Positions 17,713 to 25,763 of a stretch of DNA of 51,154 bases are shown here, piece after piece. Location: NCBI GenBank assembly GCA_963627915.1, contig CAVGCY010000065.1:1-51154 (forward strand), read 5' to 3'. Every line of letters begins with the position of its first letter. The first letter of the stretch is position 1. The notes beneath the pieces are model-generated. The model did no database searches and was not told the origin of the DNA. It was given only the letters and a program-made list of their open reading frames with translations. Origin of the DNA: CALACW01 sp963627915 (GTDB lineage Bacteria > Bacillota > Clostridia > Oscillospirales > Acutalibacteraceae). The translations under genes were made by a program, and so were the position numbers.

Positions 17713-18570
17713 ATGGCACAAAAAAACAGAGGTCTGGGCAGAGGACTTGACGCGCTTCTTTTTGACAATTCGCTTGACGGCGGAGAGTCCGCATCCGTCA
17801 GTACTCTTCCGATAGGCGAGATAGAGCCTAACAGGGATCAGCCGAGACAGAATTTTGACGAGGATGCTCTCGGCGAGCTTGCTTCGAGTATTGCCCAACA
17901 CGGCGTTTTGCAGCCGCTTATAGTCCGCCCCATGCCGGACGGGGGCTATCAGCTTGTTGCGGGCGAACGGCGCTGGAGAGCGGCAAGAACTGCGGGGCTT
18001 ACGGAGGTCCCCGTTATCGTAAAAACGCTTACGGACGCAGAGGTTTCCGTAATTGCTCTTATTGAAAATCTTCAAAGGGAAAATCTCAACCCGATGGAGG
18101 AAGCCGAGGGTATACAGAAGCTCATTGACGAGTTTGAATTTACGCAGGAACAGGCGGCGCAGAAGCTTGGTAAATCGCGTTCCGCGCTTACGAATACATT
18201 AAGACTTATGTCTTTGCCCGAAAAGGTCAGGGAGCTTGTAAGCGACGATTTTCTATCGCAGGGACATGCAAGAGCGCTTCTCGGCATTAATGATAAATCA
18301 AAAATATGCGACGCGGCGGATACCGTTATATCAAAACGTCTTTCGGTAAGAGAAACGGAAAAGCTTGTAAAGAGCATTAACGCGCAGTCTCTTCCCGGCA
18401 GTACGAGGATTCATAAAAGAGATCCGTTTTTCAGCGAGGTTGAGCTGTCAATTTCGTCTTCTTCGGGCAGAAAGGTCAGCGTCAAGGAGAGCAGGAAGGG
18501 CGGAAAAATCGAAATAGAATTTTTCGATAAAGAGGATTTGCGGAAAATAGCCAATCTGTTTGAGGATTGA
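17713..18570 (+). CDS. parB: ParB/Spo0J-family chromosome partition protein
   Basis: 285 residues. The N-terminal ParB/CTPase domain has the conserved opening RGLGRGLDALL, then IEPNRDQPRQNFDEDALGELA and the CTP motif GERRWRAA; next ALIENLQRENLNPMEEAEG, and a helix-turn-helix (EFTQEQAAQKLGKSRSALTNTLRLMSL). The C-terminal dimer domain follows from about residue 225. It clamps onto parS DNA near the origin and loads condensin. Its usual partner parA is not next to it: glgD is upstream and serS downstream. The serS neighbourhood is common near clostridial origins. No exact parS 16-mer was seen in the window by eye. Confidence 0.9.
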   Translation: MAQKNRGLGRGLDALLFDNSLDGGESASVSTLPIGEIEPNRDQPRQNFDEDALGELASSIAQHGVLQPLIVRPMPDGGYQLVAGERRWRAARTAGLTEVPVIVKTLTDAEVSVIALIENLQRENLNPMEEAEGIQKLIDEFEFTQEQAAQKLGKSRSALTNTLRLMSLPEKVRELVSDDFLSQGHARALLGINDKSKICDAADTVISKRLSVRETEKLVKSINAQSLPGSTRIHKRDPFFSEVELSISSSSGRKVSVKESRKGGKIEIEFFDKEDLRKIANLFED

Positions 18571-18594
18571 TATGAAAAGGAGTATATATTAAAA

Positions 18595-19884
18595 ATGCTT
18601 GATATTAAATTTTTGAGGGAGAATCCCGACGTCGTAAAGGATAATATCAAAAAGAAATTCCAGGACGGTAAGCTTCCCATGGTCGACGAGGTAATCGCTC
18701 TCGACAAGGAGTACAGAGCCAATAAAATGAAGGCGGACGAGTTCAGAGCTTCAAAGAATAAAGCGTCCAAGCTTATCGGCGCGCTTATGGCTCAGGGAAA
18801 AAGGGACGAAGCCGAAAAGGCAAAGGCGCAGGTTGCCGAGGATACGAAGGGACTTGCCGAGTGCGAACGTCTTGAGGGCGAATTAAGTGAAAAAATCAGA
18901 AAAATAATGCTCGTTATTCCCAATATCATAGACGAGAGCGTACCGATAGGAAAGGACGACAGCGAGAATGTAGAGGTTGAACGCTTCGGAGATCCCGTTG
19001 TTCCGGATTTTGAAATTCCTTATCATACCGATATAATGGAGCGTTTTGACGGAATCGATCTCGACGCGGCAAGACGTGTTGCGGGCAACGGATTTTATTA
19101 TTTAATGGGAGATATCGCAAGGATACATTCGTCGGTTATCGCTTATGCCAGAGATTTTATGATTGACAGGGGCTTTACGTACTGCGTTCCCCCGTTCATG
19201 ATTCGTTCGGATGTTGTAACCGGCGTTATGAGCTTTGCCGAAATGGAAGCGATGATGTACAAAATCGAGGGCGAGGATCTCTATCTTATCGGCACAAGCG
19301 AGCATTCGATGATAGGTAAATTCATAGATCAGATAATCCCCGAACGGGAGCTTCCCAAAACTCTGACGAGCTATTCGCCCTGTTTCAGAAAGGAAAAGGG
19401 CGCGCACGGCATCGAGGAGAGGGGAGTTTACAGAATACACCAGTTTGAAAAGCAGGAAATGATTGTCGTATGCAAGCCCGAAGAGAGCAAAATGTGGTAC
19501 GACAGGCTTTGGAAAAATACCGTCGACCTTTTCCGTTCTCTTGATATTCCGGTCAGAACTCTCGAATGCTGTTCGGGCGATCTTGCCGATTTGAAGGTAA
19601 AATCCGTCGATGTCGAGGCGTGGTCGCCGAGACAGAAGAAGTATTTTGAGGTAGGTTCATGTTCAAACCTCGGCGACGCTCAGGCAAGAAGACTCGGTAT
19701 AAGAGTTAAGGGCGAGGACGGCAAAAAGTACCTTGCTCATACGCTTAACAACACTGTTGTTGCGCCTCCGAGAATGCTGATTGCGTTTTTGGAGAACAAT
19801 CTTAATGCTGACGGCAGCGTAAACATTCCCGAGGCTTTAAGACCCTATATGGGCGGCGCTCAAAAAATCATTCCGAAAAAATAA
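18595..19884 (+). CDS. serS: Seryl-tRNA synthetase
   Basis: 429 residues, class II synthetase. An N-terminal coiled-coil arm (residues 1-105) binds the long variable arm of tRNA-Ser. Then come motif 1, motif 2 (PCFRKEKGAHGIEERGVYRIHQFEKQE), the serine site TSEHS, and motif 3 (LNNTVVAPPRMLIAFLEN). The ANLGDAQxRR-type segment appears as SNLGDAQARRLGIR. AAAGGAG precedes the ATG by 12 bases. No T-box leader is visible, because the gene follows parB by only 24 bases. Confidence 0.95.
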   Translation: MLDIKFLRENPDVVKDNIKKKFQDGKLPMVDEVIALDKEYRANKMKADEFRASKNKASKLIGALMAQGKRDEAEKAKAQVAEDTKGLAECERLEGELSEKIRKIMLVIPNIIDESVPIGKDDSENVEVERFGDPVVPDFEIPYHTDIMERFDGIDLDAARRVAGNGFYYLMGDIARIHSSVIAYARDFMIDRGFTYCVPPFMIRSDVVTGVMSFAEMEAMMYKIEGEDLYLIGTSEHSMIGKFIDQIIPERELPKTLTSYSPCFRKEKGAHGIEERGVYRIHQFEKQEMIVVCKPEESKMWYDRLWKNTVDLFRSLDIPVRTLECCSGDLADLKVKSVDVEAWSPRQKKYFEVGSCSNLGDAQARRLGIRVKGEDGKKYLAHTLNNTVVAPPRMLIAFLENNLNADGSVNIPEALRPYMGGAQKIIPKK

Positions 19885-19895
19885 CGGTATTTCCG

Positions 19896-19952
19896 ACTGT
19901 TTCATTCGGCGCGGAGGACAATTCCCGAAGCCGAATGAAACAGTTGTTTATT
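19896..19952 (+). terminator. Terminator after serS
   Basis: A 15-bp perfect stem joins ACTGTTTCATTCGGC (19896-19910) and GCCGAATGAAACAGT (19930-19944), followed by TGTTTATT. The arms contain parS-like half sites TGTTTCA/TGAAACA but with a 27-bp gap, so it is not a parS site. Confidence 0.7.
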
Positions 19953-20047
19953 GCGCTGTAAGAAACATCTCATTAGTTTTAATGATATACGTTTAATGCA
20001 ACAATGTCCGGCATGTTTTTATATATGTGTTTGGATATTATGTTGAG

Positions 20048-20076
20048 TTGACAACGACGGCATATTGTGATAAAAT
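20048..20076 (+). promoter_or_regulatory. Promoter of the glutamine synthetase operon
   Basis: TTGACA (20048-20053), a 17-bp spacer and TAAAAT (20071-20076). The predicted start near 20083 coincides with the 5' arm of the leader hairpin. Confidence 0.8.
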
Positions 20077-20083
20077 ATTAATA

Positions 20084-20187
20084 AATAATGAGCAAAGGCG
20101 TTCATTCGTACAAGGAGTCACAGAGTACAGGGGGGTATTTTACTCCCGGTTTATTCTGCTCCTGCGAATGGGCGCATTATTTTTTAT
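20084..20187 (+). promoter_or_regulatory. Long leader hairpin ending in a U run (possible attenuator)
   Basis: In the untranslated leader, three left segments pair in order with three right segments: AATAATG (20084-20090) with CATTATT (20175-20181), CGTTCATTCG (20099-20108) with CGAATGGGCG (20165-20174, two G-U), and AGGAG (20113-20117) with CTCCT (20159-20163). A separate hairpin GGGGGT/ACTCCC sits at 20131-20147. The right arm runs straight into TTTTATT. This resembles a terminator that must be avoided to reach the gene 35 bases on. The only gene-free stretch of this size here (19885-20215) is thus explained by terminator, promoter and leader. Confidence 0.6.
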
Positions 20188-20215
20188 TACCGATTTCGGT
20201 GAAAGCAGGTGTATC

Positions 20216-21412
20216 ATGAGTTACACAAAAGAAGAAGTAATTCAGTATGTCAACGAGGAGGACGTTAAGTTTATCCGTCTTGCGTTCTGTGATATATACG
20301 GCAGGCAGAAGAATATTTCCGTAATGCCGACGCAGCTTGAAAAGGTTTTTAAATACGGAAAGGGCATCGACGCTTCGGCTATTGACGGATTTTCCGGTGC
20401 GGTTCATTCGGATTTGTTTTTGCATCCCGACCCGTCGACTATAGCAGTCCTTCCGTGGCGGCCCGAACACGGTAAGGTAGTGCGCATGTTCTGCGATATA
20501 AAATATCCCGACTCGACGCCGTTCGAGGGCGATATGAGAGCTCTTTTGAAAAAGGCTGTCGCAGAGGCTGAAAAGAAAGGATTTTATTTCAATTTCGGTT
20601 CGGAGCTGGAGTTTTACCTTTTTAAACGAAATGACGACGGCGAACCGACCGCAGTTCCGTACGACAATGCGGGGTATATGGATATTGCCCCGGACGACAA
20701 GGGCGAGAATATCAGACGTGAAATTTGTCTTATGCTTGAACGAATGGGGATTTATCCCGAGGGTTCGCACCATGAGGAGGGTCCCGGACAGAACGAGATT
20801 GATTTTATTCACTCCGACCCGCTTACCGCCGCGGATAACGCCGTTACGTTTAAAACGGTTGTAAATACCGTAACCGCCGTTAACGGACTATGCGCGGATT
20901 TTTCGCCGAGACCTGTTGCGGGCAAACCCGGAAACGGTTTTCACATCAATATTTCTCTTAATTCCGGCAATGACGAGTATATGCCCCGTTTCATATCGGG
21001 AATTATGGATAAAATAAAGGACATGACTTTGTTTCTGAACCCGGACAGACGTTCATACGAACGTTTCGGTACGAATAAAGCTCCGAAGTATATTACATGG
21101 TCGAGAGAAAACCGCTCTCAGCTTATAAGAATCCCCGCATATGTGAGCGAGGACAGCAAGCGGATTGAGCTTCGTTCTCCGGATTCGCTCAGCAATCCTT
21201 ATCTTGCTTTTTCGCTTATAATTTATGCGTGTCTTGAAAGCGCGGAATCGGATTTAAAACGCGTCGAGGCGGTTGACGTTAATCTGACCGATATGTCGGG
21301 ATACGAAGCTCTTCCGCTGTCGTTTGACGAAGCGGCGAAATATGCGCTTGAAAGCGAATTTATAAAGAGATATGTTCCGCAGTCGGTTATCAACAATTAT
21401 GCGAATAAATAA
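20216..21412 (+). CDS. glnA: Glutamine synthetase, short type I form
   Basis: Makes glutamine from glutamate, ammonia and ATP. I start at ATG 20216 (MSYTKEEVIQYV), since the promoter and leader lie inside the longer frame. Beta-grasp domain (residues 15-100: FIRLAFCDIYGRQKNISV), then the catalytic barrel with FGSELEFYLF (metal Glu), EEGPGQNEIDF, KPGNGFHINIS and NRSQLIRIPAY (ATP/glutamate Arg). ELRSPD carries the final metal Glu. At 398 residues it is shorter than classical GSI (about 440-470), with a compact region after GFHINIS. An ANTAR protein gene follows 36 bases downstream, so both are probably one transcript. Confidence 0.88.
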   Translation: MSYTKEEVIQYVNEEDVKFIRLAFCDIYGRQKNISVMPTQLEKVFKYGKGIDASAIDGFSGAVHSDLFLHPDPSTIAVLPWRPEHGKVVRMFCDIKYPDSTPFEGDMRALLKKAVAEAEKKGFYFNFGSELEFYLFKRNDDGEPTAVPYDNAGYMDIAPDDKGENIRREICLMLERMGIYPEGSHHEEGPGQNEIDFIHSDPLTAADNAVTFKTVVNTVTAVNGLCADFSPRPVAGKPGNGFHINISLNSGNDEYMPRFISGIMDKIKDMTLFLNPDRRSYERFGTNKAPKYITWSRENRSQLIRIPAYVSEDSKRIELRSPDSLSNPYLAFSLIIYACLESAESDLKRVEAVDVNLTDMSGYEALPLSFDEAAKYALESEFIKRYVPQSVINNYANK

Positions 21413-21448
21413 TTAATATTAAAATCAAAACGGAGGTGAACGGCGCGG

Positions 21449-22030
21449 ATGGAAATGCAGACGGTTTACAGCGTTCTTACCGTATCGGCGAACGAAAAAT
21501 TCAATATTTCCCTGCGCGCTCTCCTTAACGAGTCCAGGTTCAGCCCCGTCAAAACAGTGTCGAGTATATCCTCGGCAAGGCGTGAGCTTCTTTCAAGAGG
21601 CTATGATCTTATAATGATAAACTCGCCCCTTCCCGACGGAAACGGCATTGATCTTGCGGTCGATATCTGTTCGCAGAGCTCGTCCGGCGTTATGATGTTT
21701 ATTAAAAACGAAAACTTCGACGACGTGAGCGGCGTTCTTACGGAATACGGAGTTCTGACCGTTCCCGTTCCGACTTCGGTTTCGATAATAAATCAGTCGC
21801 TGCGTCTTTTGTGTTCAACGAGGGAGAGAATGAAAAAGGTTGAGCAGAAAACGGCGAAGCTTGAGGAAAAAATGGAGGAAATAAGAATCGTAAACCGTGC
21901 AAAATGGGCTTTAATCGACCGGTATCAAATGAATGAATCGACAGCCCAGAGGTTTATAGAAAAAACGGCAATGGATGAGTGTATAACAAAAAGAGCTGTT
22001 GCCGAGCGTATCATTTCCGCGGTTAAATGA
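21449..22030 (+). CDS. ANTAR-domain RNA-binding regulator with degenerate receiver
   Basis: 193 residues. The N-terminal half has a CheY-like fold but the phosphorylation Asp is Asn (N58 in LIMINSPLPDGNG) and the acidic pocket is absent (SANEKFN), so it cannot be phosphorylated in the normal way. A coiled coil (about 125-145) leads to the ANTAR domain AKWALIDRYQMNESTAQRFIEKTAMDECITKRAVAERII. ANTAR proteins bind paired RNA hairpins and prevent transcription termination. Its place between glutamine synthetase, which has a terminator-like leader, and glutamate dehydrogenase makes a nitrogen-control role likely. GGAGGTG is the ribosome site. Confidence 0.85.
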   Translation: MEMQTVYSVLTVSANEKFNISLRALLNESRFSPVKTVSSISSARRELLSRGYDLIMINSPLPDGNGIDLAVDICSQSSSGVMMFIKNENFDDVSGVLTEYGVLTVPVPTSVSIINQSLRLLCSTRERMKKVEQKTAKLEEKMEEIRIVNRAKWALIDRYQMNESTAQRFIEKTAMDECITKRAVAERIISAVK

Positions 22031-22082
22031 ATAAAATGAATGAAAGAATAATTTGATTAGGAATATTCGGAGGTACACACTG

Positions 22083-23426
22083 ATGTCAAAGACAGGTTAC
22101 ACAAACAGAATCTTGAACGAGCTTGACGCAAGGTATGCGCAGCAGCCCGAATTTTTGCAGACGGTGCATGAGGTTCTTAATTCCATAAGACCCGTTATCG
22201 AGCTTGATGAGGAAAGATACGAGCGCGATGCCGTACTCGAAAGGCTTACAGAGCCGGACAGACAGATTTCCTTTAAAGTTCCGTGGGTTGATGACAACGG
22301 GCAGGCTCATGTAAACAGGGGATACCGCGTACAATTTAATAACGCTATCGGACCTTACAAGGGCGGTCTGCGTTTTCACCCGTCGGTAAATATAAGCATT
22401 ATTAAATTTTTGGGATTCGAGCAGATATTTAAAAATTCGCTTACCGGGCTTCCAATCGGCGGAGGCAAGGGCGGATCCGATTTTGACCCGAAGGGCAAGT
22501 CCGACAGAGAGATTATGGCATTTTGCCAGAGCTTCATGACAGAGCTTTACAGACATATCGGCGCCGACGCCGACGTTCCGGCGGGCGATATCGGCGTAGG
22601 AGGAAGAGAGATAGGTTATCTCTACGGACAGTATAAACGTATCAGAAAGCTCAATGAGGGCGTTCTCACGGGCAAGGGACTTTCATACGGCGGTTCTCTC
22701 GTAAGAACAGAAGCTACCGGCTACGGACTTCTTTATCTTACCGAGGAAATGCTCAGATGTAACGGACAGGACATTTCAGGCAAGACAGTATGCGTTTCCG
22801 GCTCGGGCAACGTTGCAATTTACGCTATTGAAAAGGCCTTACAGCTCGGCGCAAAGCCCGTGACGTGCAGCGATTCGGACGGTTGGGTATACGACCCAGA
22901 CGGAATAGACGTTAAGGCTCTTAAAAAGATTAAGGAGATTGACAGAGCAAGACTTACCGAGTATAAAAAATACCGTCCTTATTCGGAGTATCGCGAGGGC
23001 AGGGGAGTATGGAGCGTTAAGTGCGATATCGCTTTGCCGTGCGCTACGCAGAACGAGCTTAATCTTGACGACGCAAAGCTTCTCAAGGAGAACGGCTGTA
23101 TTGCCGTAGCCGAGGGCGCAAATATGCCCGTAACGGCCGAGGCGACTGATTTTCTTCAGAAGAACGGTGTTCTCGTAGCTCCCGCAAAGGCGGCGAATGC
23201 CGGCGGAGTCGCGGTTTCTGCTCTCGAAATGTCACAGAACAGCGAGAGGCTTACATGGACGTTTGAAAATGTTGACAGCAAGCTAAAGCATATCATGGTT
23301 ACGATATTTCACAACATGGACGACGCAGCCAGGAAATACGGATTCGATAACGATTACGTAAAGGGCGCAAATATCGCGGGATTTGAAAAGGTTCTCGACG
23401 CTATGACGGCTCAGGGAATTTGCTGA
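22083..23426 (+). CDS. gdhA: NADP-type glutamate dehydrogenase
   Basis: 447 residues; catalyses 2-oxoglutarate + ammonia + NADPH to glutamate. The chosen ATG 22083 (MSKTGYTNRILNEL) has CGGAGGT 8 bases upstream. The substrate domain has YRVQFNNAIGPYKGGLRFHP and the catalytic Lys motif LPIGGGKGGSDFDPKGKS. DVPAGDIGVGGREIGYLYGQYK is typical of the hexameric NADP family. The Rossmann motif is VSGSGNVAIYAIEKA near residue 238. With glutamine synthetase and the ANTAR gene upstream it gives a compact ammonia-assimilation block. Confidence 0.95.
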   Translation: MSKTGYTNRILNELDARYAQQPEFLQTVHEVLNSIRPVIELDEERYERDAVLERLTEPDRQISFKVPWVDDNGQAHVNRGYRVQFNNAIGPYKGGLRFHPSVNISIIKFLGFEQIFKNSLTGLPIGGGKGGSDFDPKGKSDREIMAFCQSFMTELYRHIGADADVPAGDIGVGGREIGYLYGQYKRIRKLNEGVLTGKGLSYGGSLVRTEATGYGLLYLTEEMLRCNGQDISGKTVCVSGSGNVAIYAIEKALQLGAKPVTCSDSDGWVYDPDGIDVKALKKIKEIDRARLTEYKKYRPYSEYREGRGVWSVKCDIALPCATQNELNLDDAKLLKENGCIAVAEGANMPVTAEATDFLQKNGVLVAPAKAANAGGVAVSALEMSQNSERLTWTFENVDSKLKHIMVTIFHNMDDAARKYGFDNDYVKGANIAGFEKVLDAMTAQGIC

Positions 23427-23453
23427 TTTGCCGAAAGAAATTTAATTGAATAC

Positions 23454-23495
23454 AAAATCCGCGGTTTGTGAAAATGCAGACTGCGGATTTTTTAT
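23454..23495 (+). terminator. Terminator after gdhA
   Basis: AAAATCCGC (23454-23462) pairs with GCGGATTTT (23483-23491), and the T run continues. Confidence 0.75.
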
Positions 23496-23499
23496 ATGA

Positions 23500-23531
23500 A
23501 AAATACAGACGGGCTTTTTAATTCCCGTCTG
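23500..23531 (-). terminator. Terminator of the minus-strand surface-protein genes
   Basis: CAGACGGG (23506-23513) pairs with CCCGTCTG (23524-23531). Read on the minus strand it is followed by TATTTTTC. It closes the transcript ending at 23561. Confidence 0.7.
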
Positions 23532-23560
23532 CACTTTGTCTGCTGATGTAATTGTCTTAT

Positions 23561-24766
23561 TTATTCCGTCGTTGCTGCGGCGGTTTCTTTTTCGCTGTCG
23601 TTTTTGTCCGGTTCCGTATTGTCCTCGGACGGATTGTCAGCAATTTCATCATTTTTCGGAGTATTGCTTACTATACCCATGAACGTTCCGCATTTCGGAC
23701 AGAACATCATATCCTCGGGAACGGTTGTTCCGCAGTCTTCGCATATACGTATTGTTTTTGCGGATTTTTTCAGTATATTTTCCGCAACGGTTGTATCAAT
23801 ATCGGGTCCGGATTTTTTTGTGTACGGCGACGCGCTTTCGGCCGCTACGATAACAGCGGTGTCGAGAGCGGAGGCTGTAGACGAATCATAGAATGCGGAG
23901 TATTCTCCGATTTTGCCTGTCTGAGAGGAAAAGTGTTTCTTTTCTGCCAAATCCGCAGCTGTGTTCACCGTAACCTCCGGCATGGATGTTTCTGTGAACG
24001 GTACATAATCCTTTTTTACTCCGCCGTTTTTGCGCATACGTTTTTTGTTTCTGCGTGAATACGAAGAATGTCTGTCAGATGACATCGCGATAACGACAAT
24101 GCTTACAATAAGGAGCATAACGCCTACCGCGATTATTACCCACGCCATTATTGTTTTGCTTGAAACGGTCGAATTGTCGGTAGCGGCGACAGTGCCTGCC
24201 GTCGTTTTGTTATTGTTAATGTTCGGTGAACTTTGCTGATACATGCTCACTACCGGAACCGTCTGTGTATAAGACGAATTTTCGGTTATCTGGGGAATTG
24301 TAATTCCGCCCGCATTCGACGCGGCTGTAGTATTACCGTTATTACTGTTATTACTGTTATTATTGTTATTGTTGTTATTGTTGTTAATAAGACCGCTCGG
24401 AATTGTGAATGATGAAGCCGCCGTAGTGCTTTCCTCGCGTTTTGTCGTCTGCTCTTTTGTTGTTGTTTCCTTTTTTGTCGTTGTTTCCGTTTTCGTCGTT
24501 GTTTCCGCATTTGGGTCGGTAGTGGGCGTCATGCGGTTTATAAGAGTCTGTATAGCCTCGTTGATTTTTTCCTGATCAATCGGTTCGTTCAGAAAATTCG
24601 AGAACTCGTCCATAAAATCATCAACGGATATGTCCGGGTATTTTTCGTGCAGAGCTTCCGCCGCTTTTTTGTACGTGTCGTAAAACAAATCATATGCAAA
24701 TACGTTGACGCTCAGCGATATGCACATGAAGAGCGCAAGAAGCACGGAAATAATTTTTTTCTTCAT
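23561..24766 (-). CDS. Exported single-pass protein with cytoplasmic zinc ribbon
   Basis: 401 residues, no recognised family. A signal peptide (MKKKIISVLLALFMCISLSVNVFA) is followed by a small helical domain (28-78), a Thr/Lys/Glu repeat (TTTKTETTTKKETTTKEQTT), a run of ten Asn, one membrane helix near 206-230 (IMAWVIIAVGVMLLIVSIVVIAM), a basic stop-transfer segment (RRNKKRMRK) and a long cytoplasmic tail. The tail holds a CxxC-x13-CxxC zinc ribbon (CEDCGTTVPEDMMFCPKCG). The plan suggests a surface or periplasmic sensor linked to an internal module, but that is inference. The start lies 6 bases after the stop of the upstream gene at 24773, so the two are coupled. Confidence 0.75.
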   Translation of the reverse strand: MKKKIISVLLALFMCISLSVNVFAYDLFYDTYKKAAEALHEKYPDISVDDFMDEFSNFLNEPIDQEKINEAIQTLINRMTPTTDPNAETTTKTETTTKKETTTKEQTTKREESTTAASSFTIPSGLINNNNNNNNNNSNNSNNGNTTAASNAGGITIPQITENSSYTQTVPVVSMYQQSSPNINNNKTTAGTVAATDNSTVSSKTIMAWVIIAVGVMLLIVSIVVIAMSSDRHSSYSRRNKKRMRKNGGVKKDYVPFTETSMPEVTVNTAADLAEKKHFSSQTGKIGEYSAFYDSSTASALDTAVIVAAESASPYTKKSGPDIDTTVAENILKKSAKTIRICEDCGTTVPEDMMFCPKCGTFMGIVSNTPKNDEIADNPSEDNTEPDKNDSEKETAAATTE

Positions 24767-24772
24767 AAAATA

Positions 24773-25660
24773 TCAACCTCTTGAGCCGTGCGAATCCTTA
24801 TCGGCGGCACCGGCGTACATGATATTATCCATAGGTTCGTCATCATCAAATTCGACTTCGGAAGCCGAGGATTTCCTGACGCTTTTTATTGTCGATTTGT
24901 CGTAAACTCTGGAATTGAACTCCGTATGTCCCGTAACGGCTATGAGTGTGACGATTACGACCATTATAATCGTGGCGACAACCGCTGTAAAAATCCATAT
25001 ACCCGAACCCCTCGACTCGTTTTTATCAGTCGTTGAAGTTCCCGCCGCCGTGATTTCGGCGTTTTGAGCCGCAGTTTGCGGTACGGCGGCCGTTGTCGGC
25101 GCAGTTGTTTCGGGAACAGCAGCCGGTGCTGTGGTTTCGTAAACCGTAGTCGGCGCACTTGTGACTCTGTTTTGAGTGTTATTCTGTACGGGTGAGTTCG
25201 GCAGCGCAAAATTTCCGAATGACTGCGTTACCTGCGCGGATGTTGTGGTCTGAGATTGTGAACCGCCGTTGAGAATGCCGTCAAGCATGGAGGAGTAATC
25301 GCTGATGCTTCCCGATATTCTGTCGGAAATTCCTCCGACTACATCGGAAATTCCTCCGCTGTCCTGAATCCCGCCGATAACGTCGTTGACCGCGTCGGAC
25401 AATCCGCTGTCGGAAAGCGCGCCCTGCACCGCGCCGGATAAACCGCCGTCGGAAAGCGCGCCCTGCACCGCGCCGGATAAACCGCCGTCGGAAATTGCGC
25501 CCTGCGCCGCGCCGTCGTCAGAATCGGAATTTACGTTTGCCGTTGTTTCGGCGGACGAGCCGGTATTCGCCGTCGTTTCCGCAAATGAAAGCGGCGAACA
25601 CATACAGCACAGTATCAGAGTTGTAATCAGCATTAAAGCGGATGATAGCTTTTTATTCAT
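24773..25660 (-). CDS. Exported single-pass protein with Ser/Gly/Asp and Thr/Ala repeats
   Basis: 295 residues, no recognised family. A signal peptide ends near LSFAE. Residues 45-125 are repeats of the form LSGAVQGALSDGG and IGGISD. They are followed by a Thr/Pro/Ala linker (TTAPAAVPETTAPTTAAVP), one membrane helix (IWIFTAVVATIIMVVIVTLIAV, about 222-243) and a 50-residue acidic cytoplasmic tail. The layout matches the genes on both sides (23561 and 25764), so these look like a family of wall-crossing surface proteins of unknown role. It is coupled to the next gene with a 6-base gap. Confidence 0.7.
   Translation of the reverse strand: MNKKLSSALMLITTLILCCMCSPLSFAETTANTGSSAETTANVNSDSDDGAAQGAISDGGLSGAVQGALSDGGLSGAVQGALSDSGLSDAVNDVIGGIQDSGGISDVVGGISDRISGSISDYSSMLDGILNGGSQSQTTTSAQVTQSFGNFALPNSPVQNNTQNRVTSAPTTVYETTAPAAVPETTAPTTAAVPQTAAQNAEITAAGTSTTDKNESRGSGIWIFTAVVATIIMVVIVTLIAVTGHTEFNSRVYDKSTIKSVRKSSASEVEFDDDEPMDNIMYAGAADKDSHGSRG
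25410..25514. repeat. 39-bp tandem repeat inside the 24773 gene
   Basis: Two exact copies of a 39-bp unit begin at 25410 and 25449, and a diverged third begins at 25488. Each encodes 13 residues (LSGAVQGALSDGG register). The identity suggests recent slippage or recombination. Confidence 0.75.
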
Positions 25661-25763
25661 AATCTTTCGATTACCTCCGAGAGTCCCGCGTATATCGTCC
25701 CAAATTGAGAATAGAACGTCAAGCTTAAATAACGCTTAAATTTCACCGAAAGGGAAATATTGA

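Noticed and set aside
19896..19944. parS-like half sites TGTTTCA/TGAAACA close to parB
   Set aside because: They are the arms of the serS terminator with a gap of about 27 bp; real parS is a 16-bp continuous palindrome.
20084..20181. glutamine riboswitch in the glnA leader
   Set aside because: Only CGTTCAT matches; the conserved GGACGGAAGUAGG core is absent. Kept only as an unclassified attenuator-like leader.
20027..20215. Longer glutamine synthetase start with 63 extra residues
   Set aside because: The extension covers the promoter and leader hairpin and does not resemble the family N-terminus.
25410..25514. CRISPR-like 39-bp repeats
   Set aside because: Direct tandem repeats with no spacers, coding 13-residue units of a surface protein.
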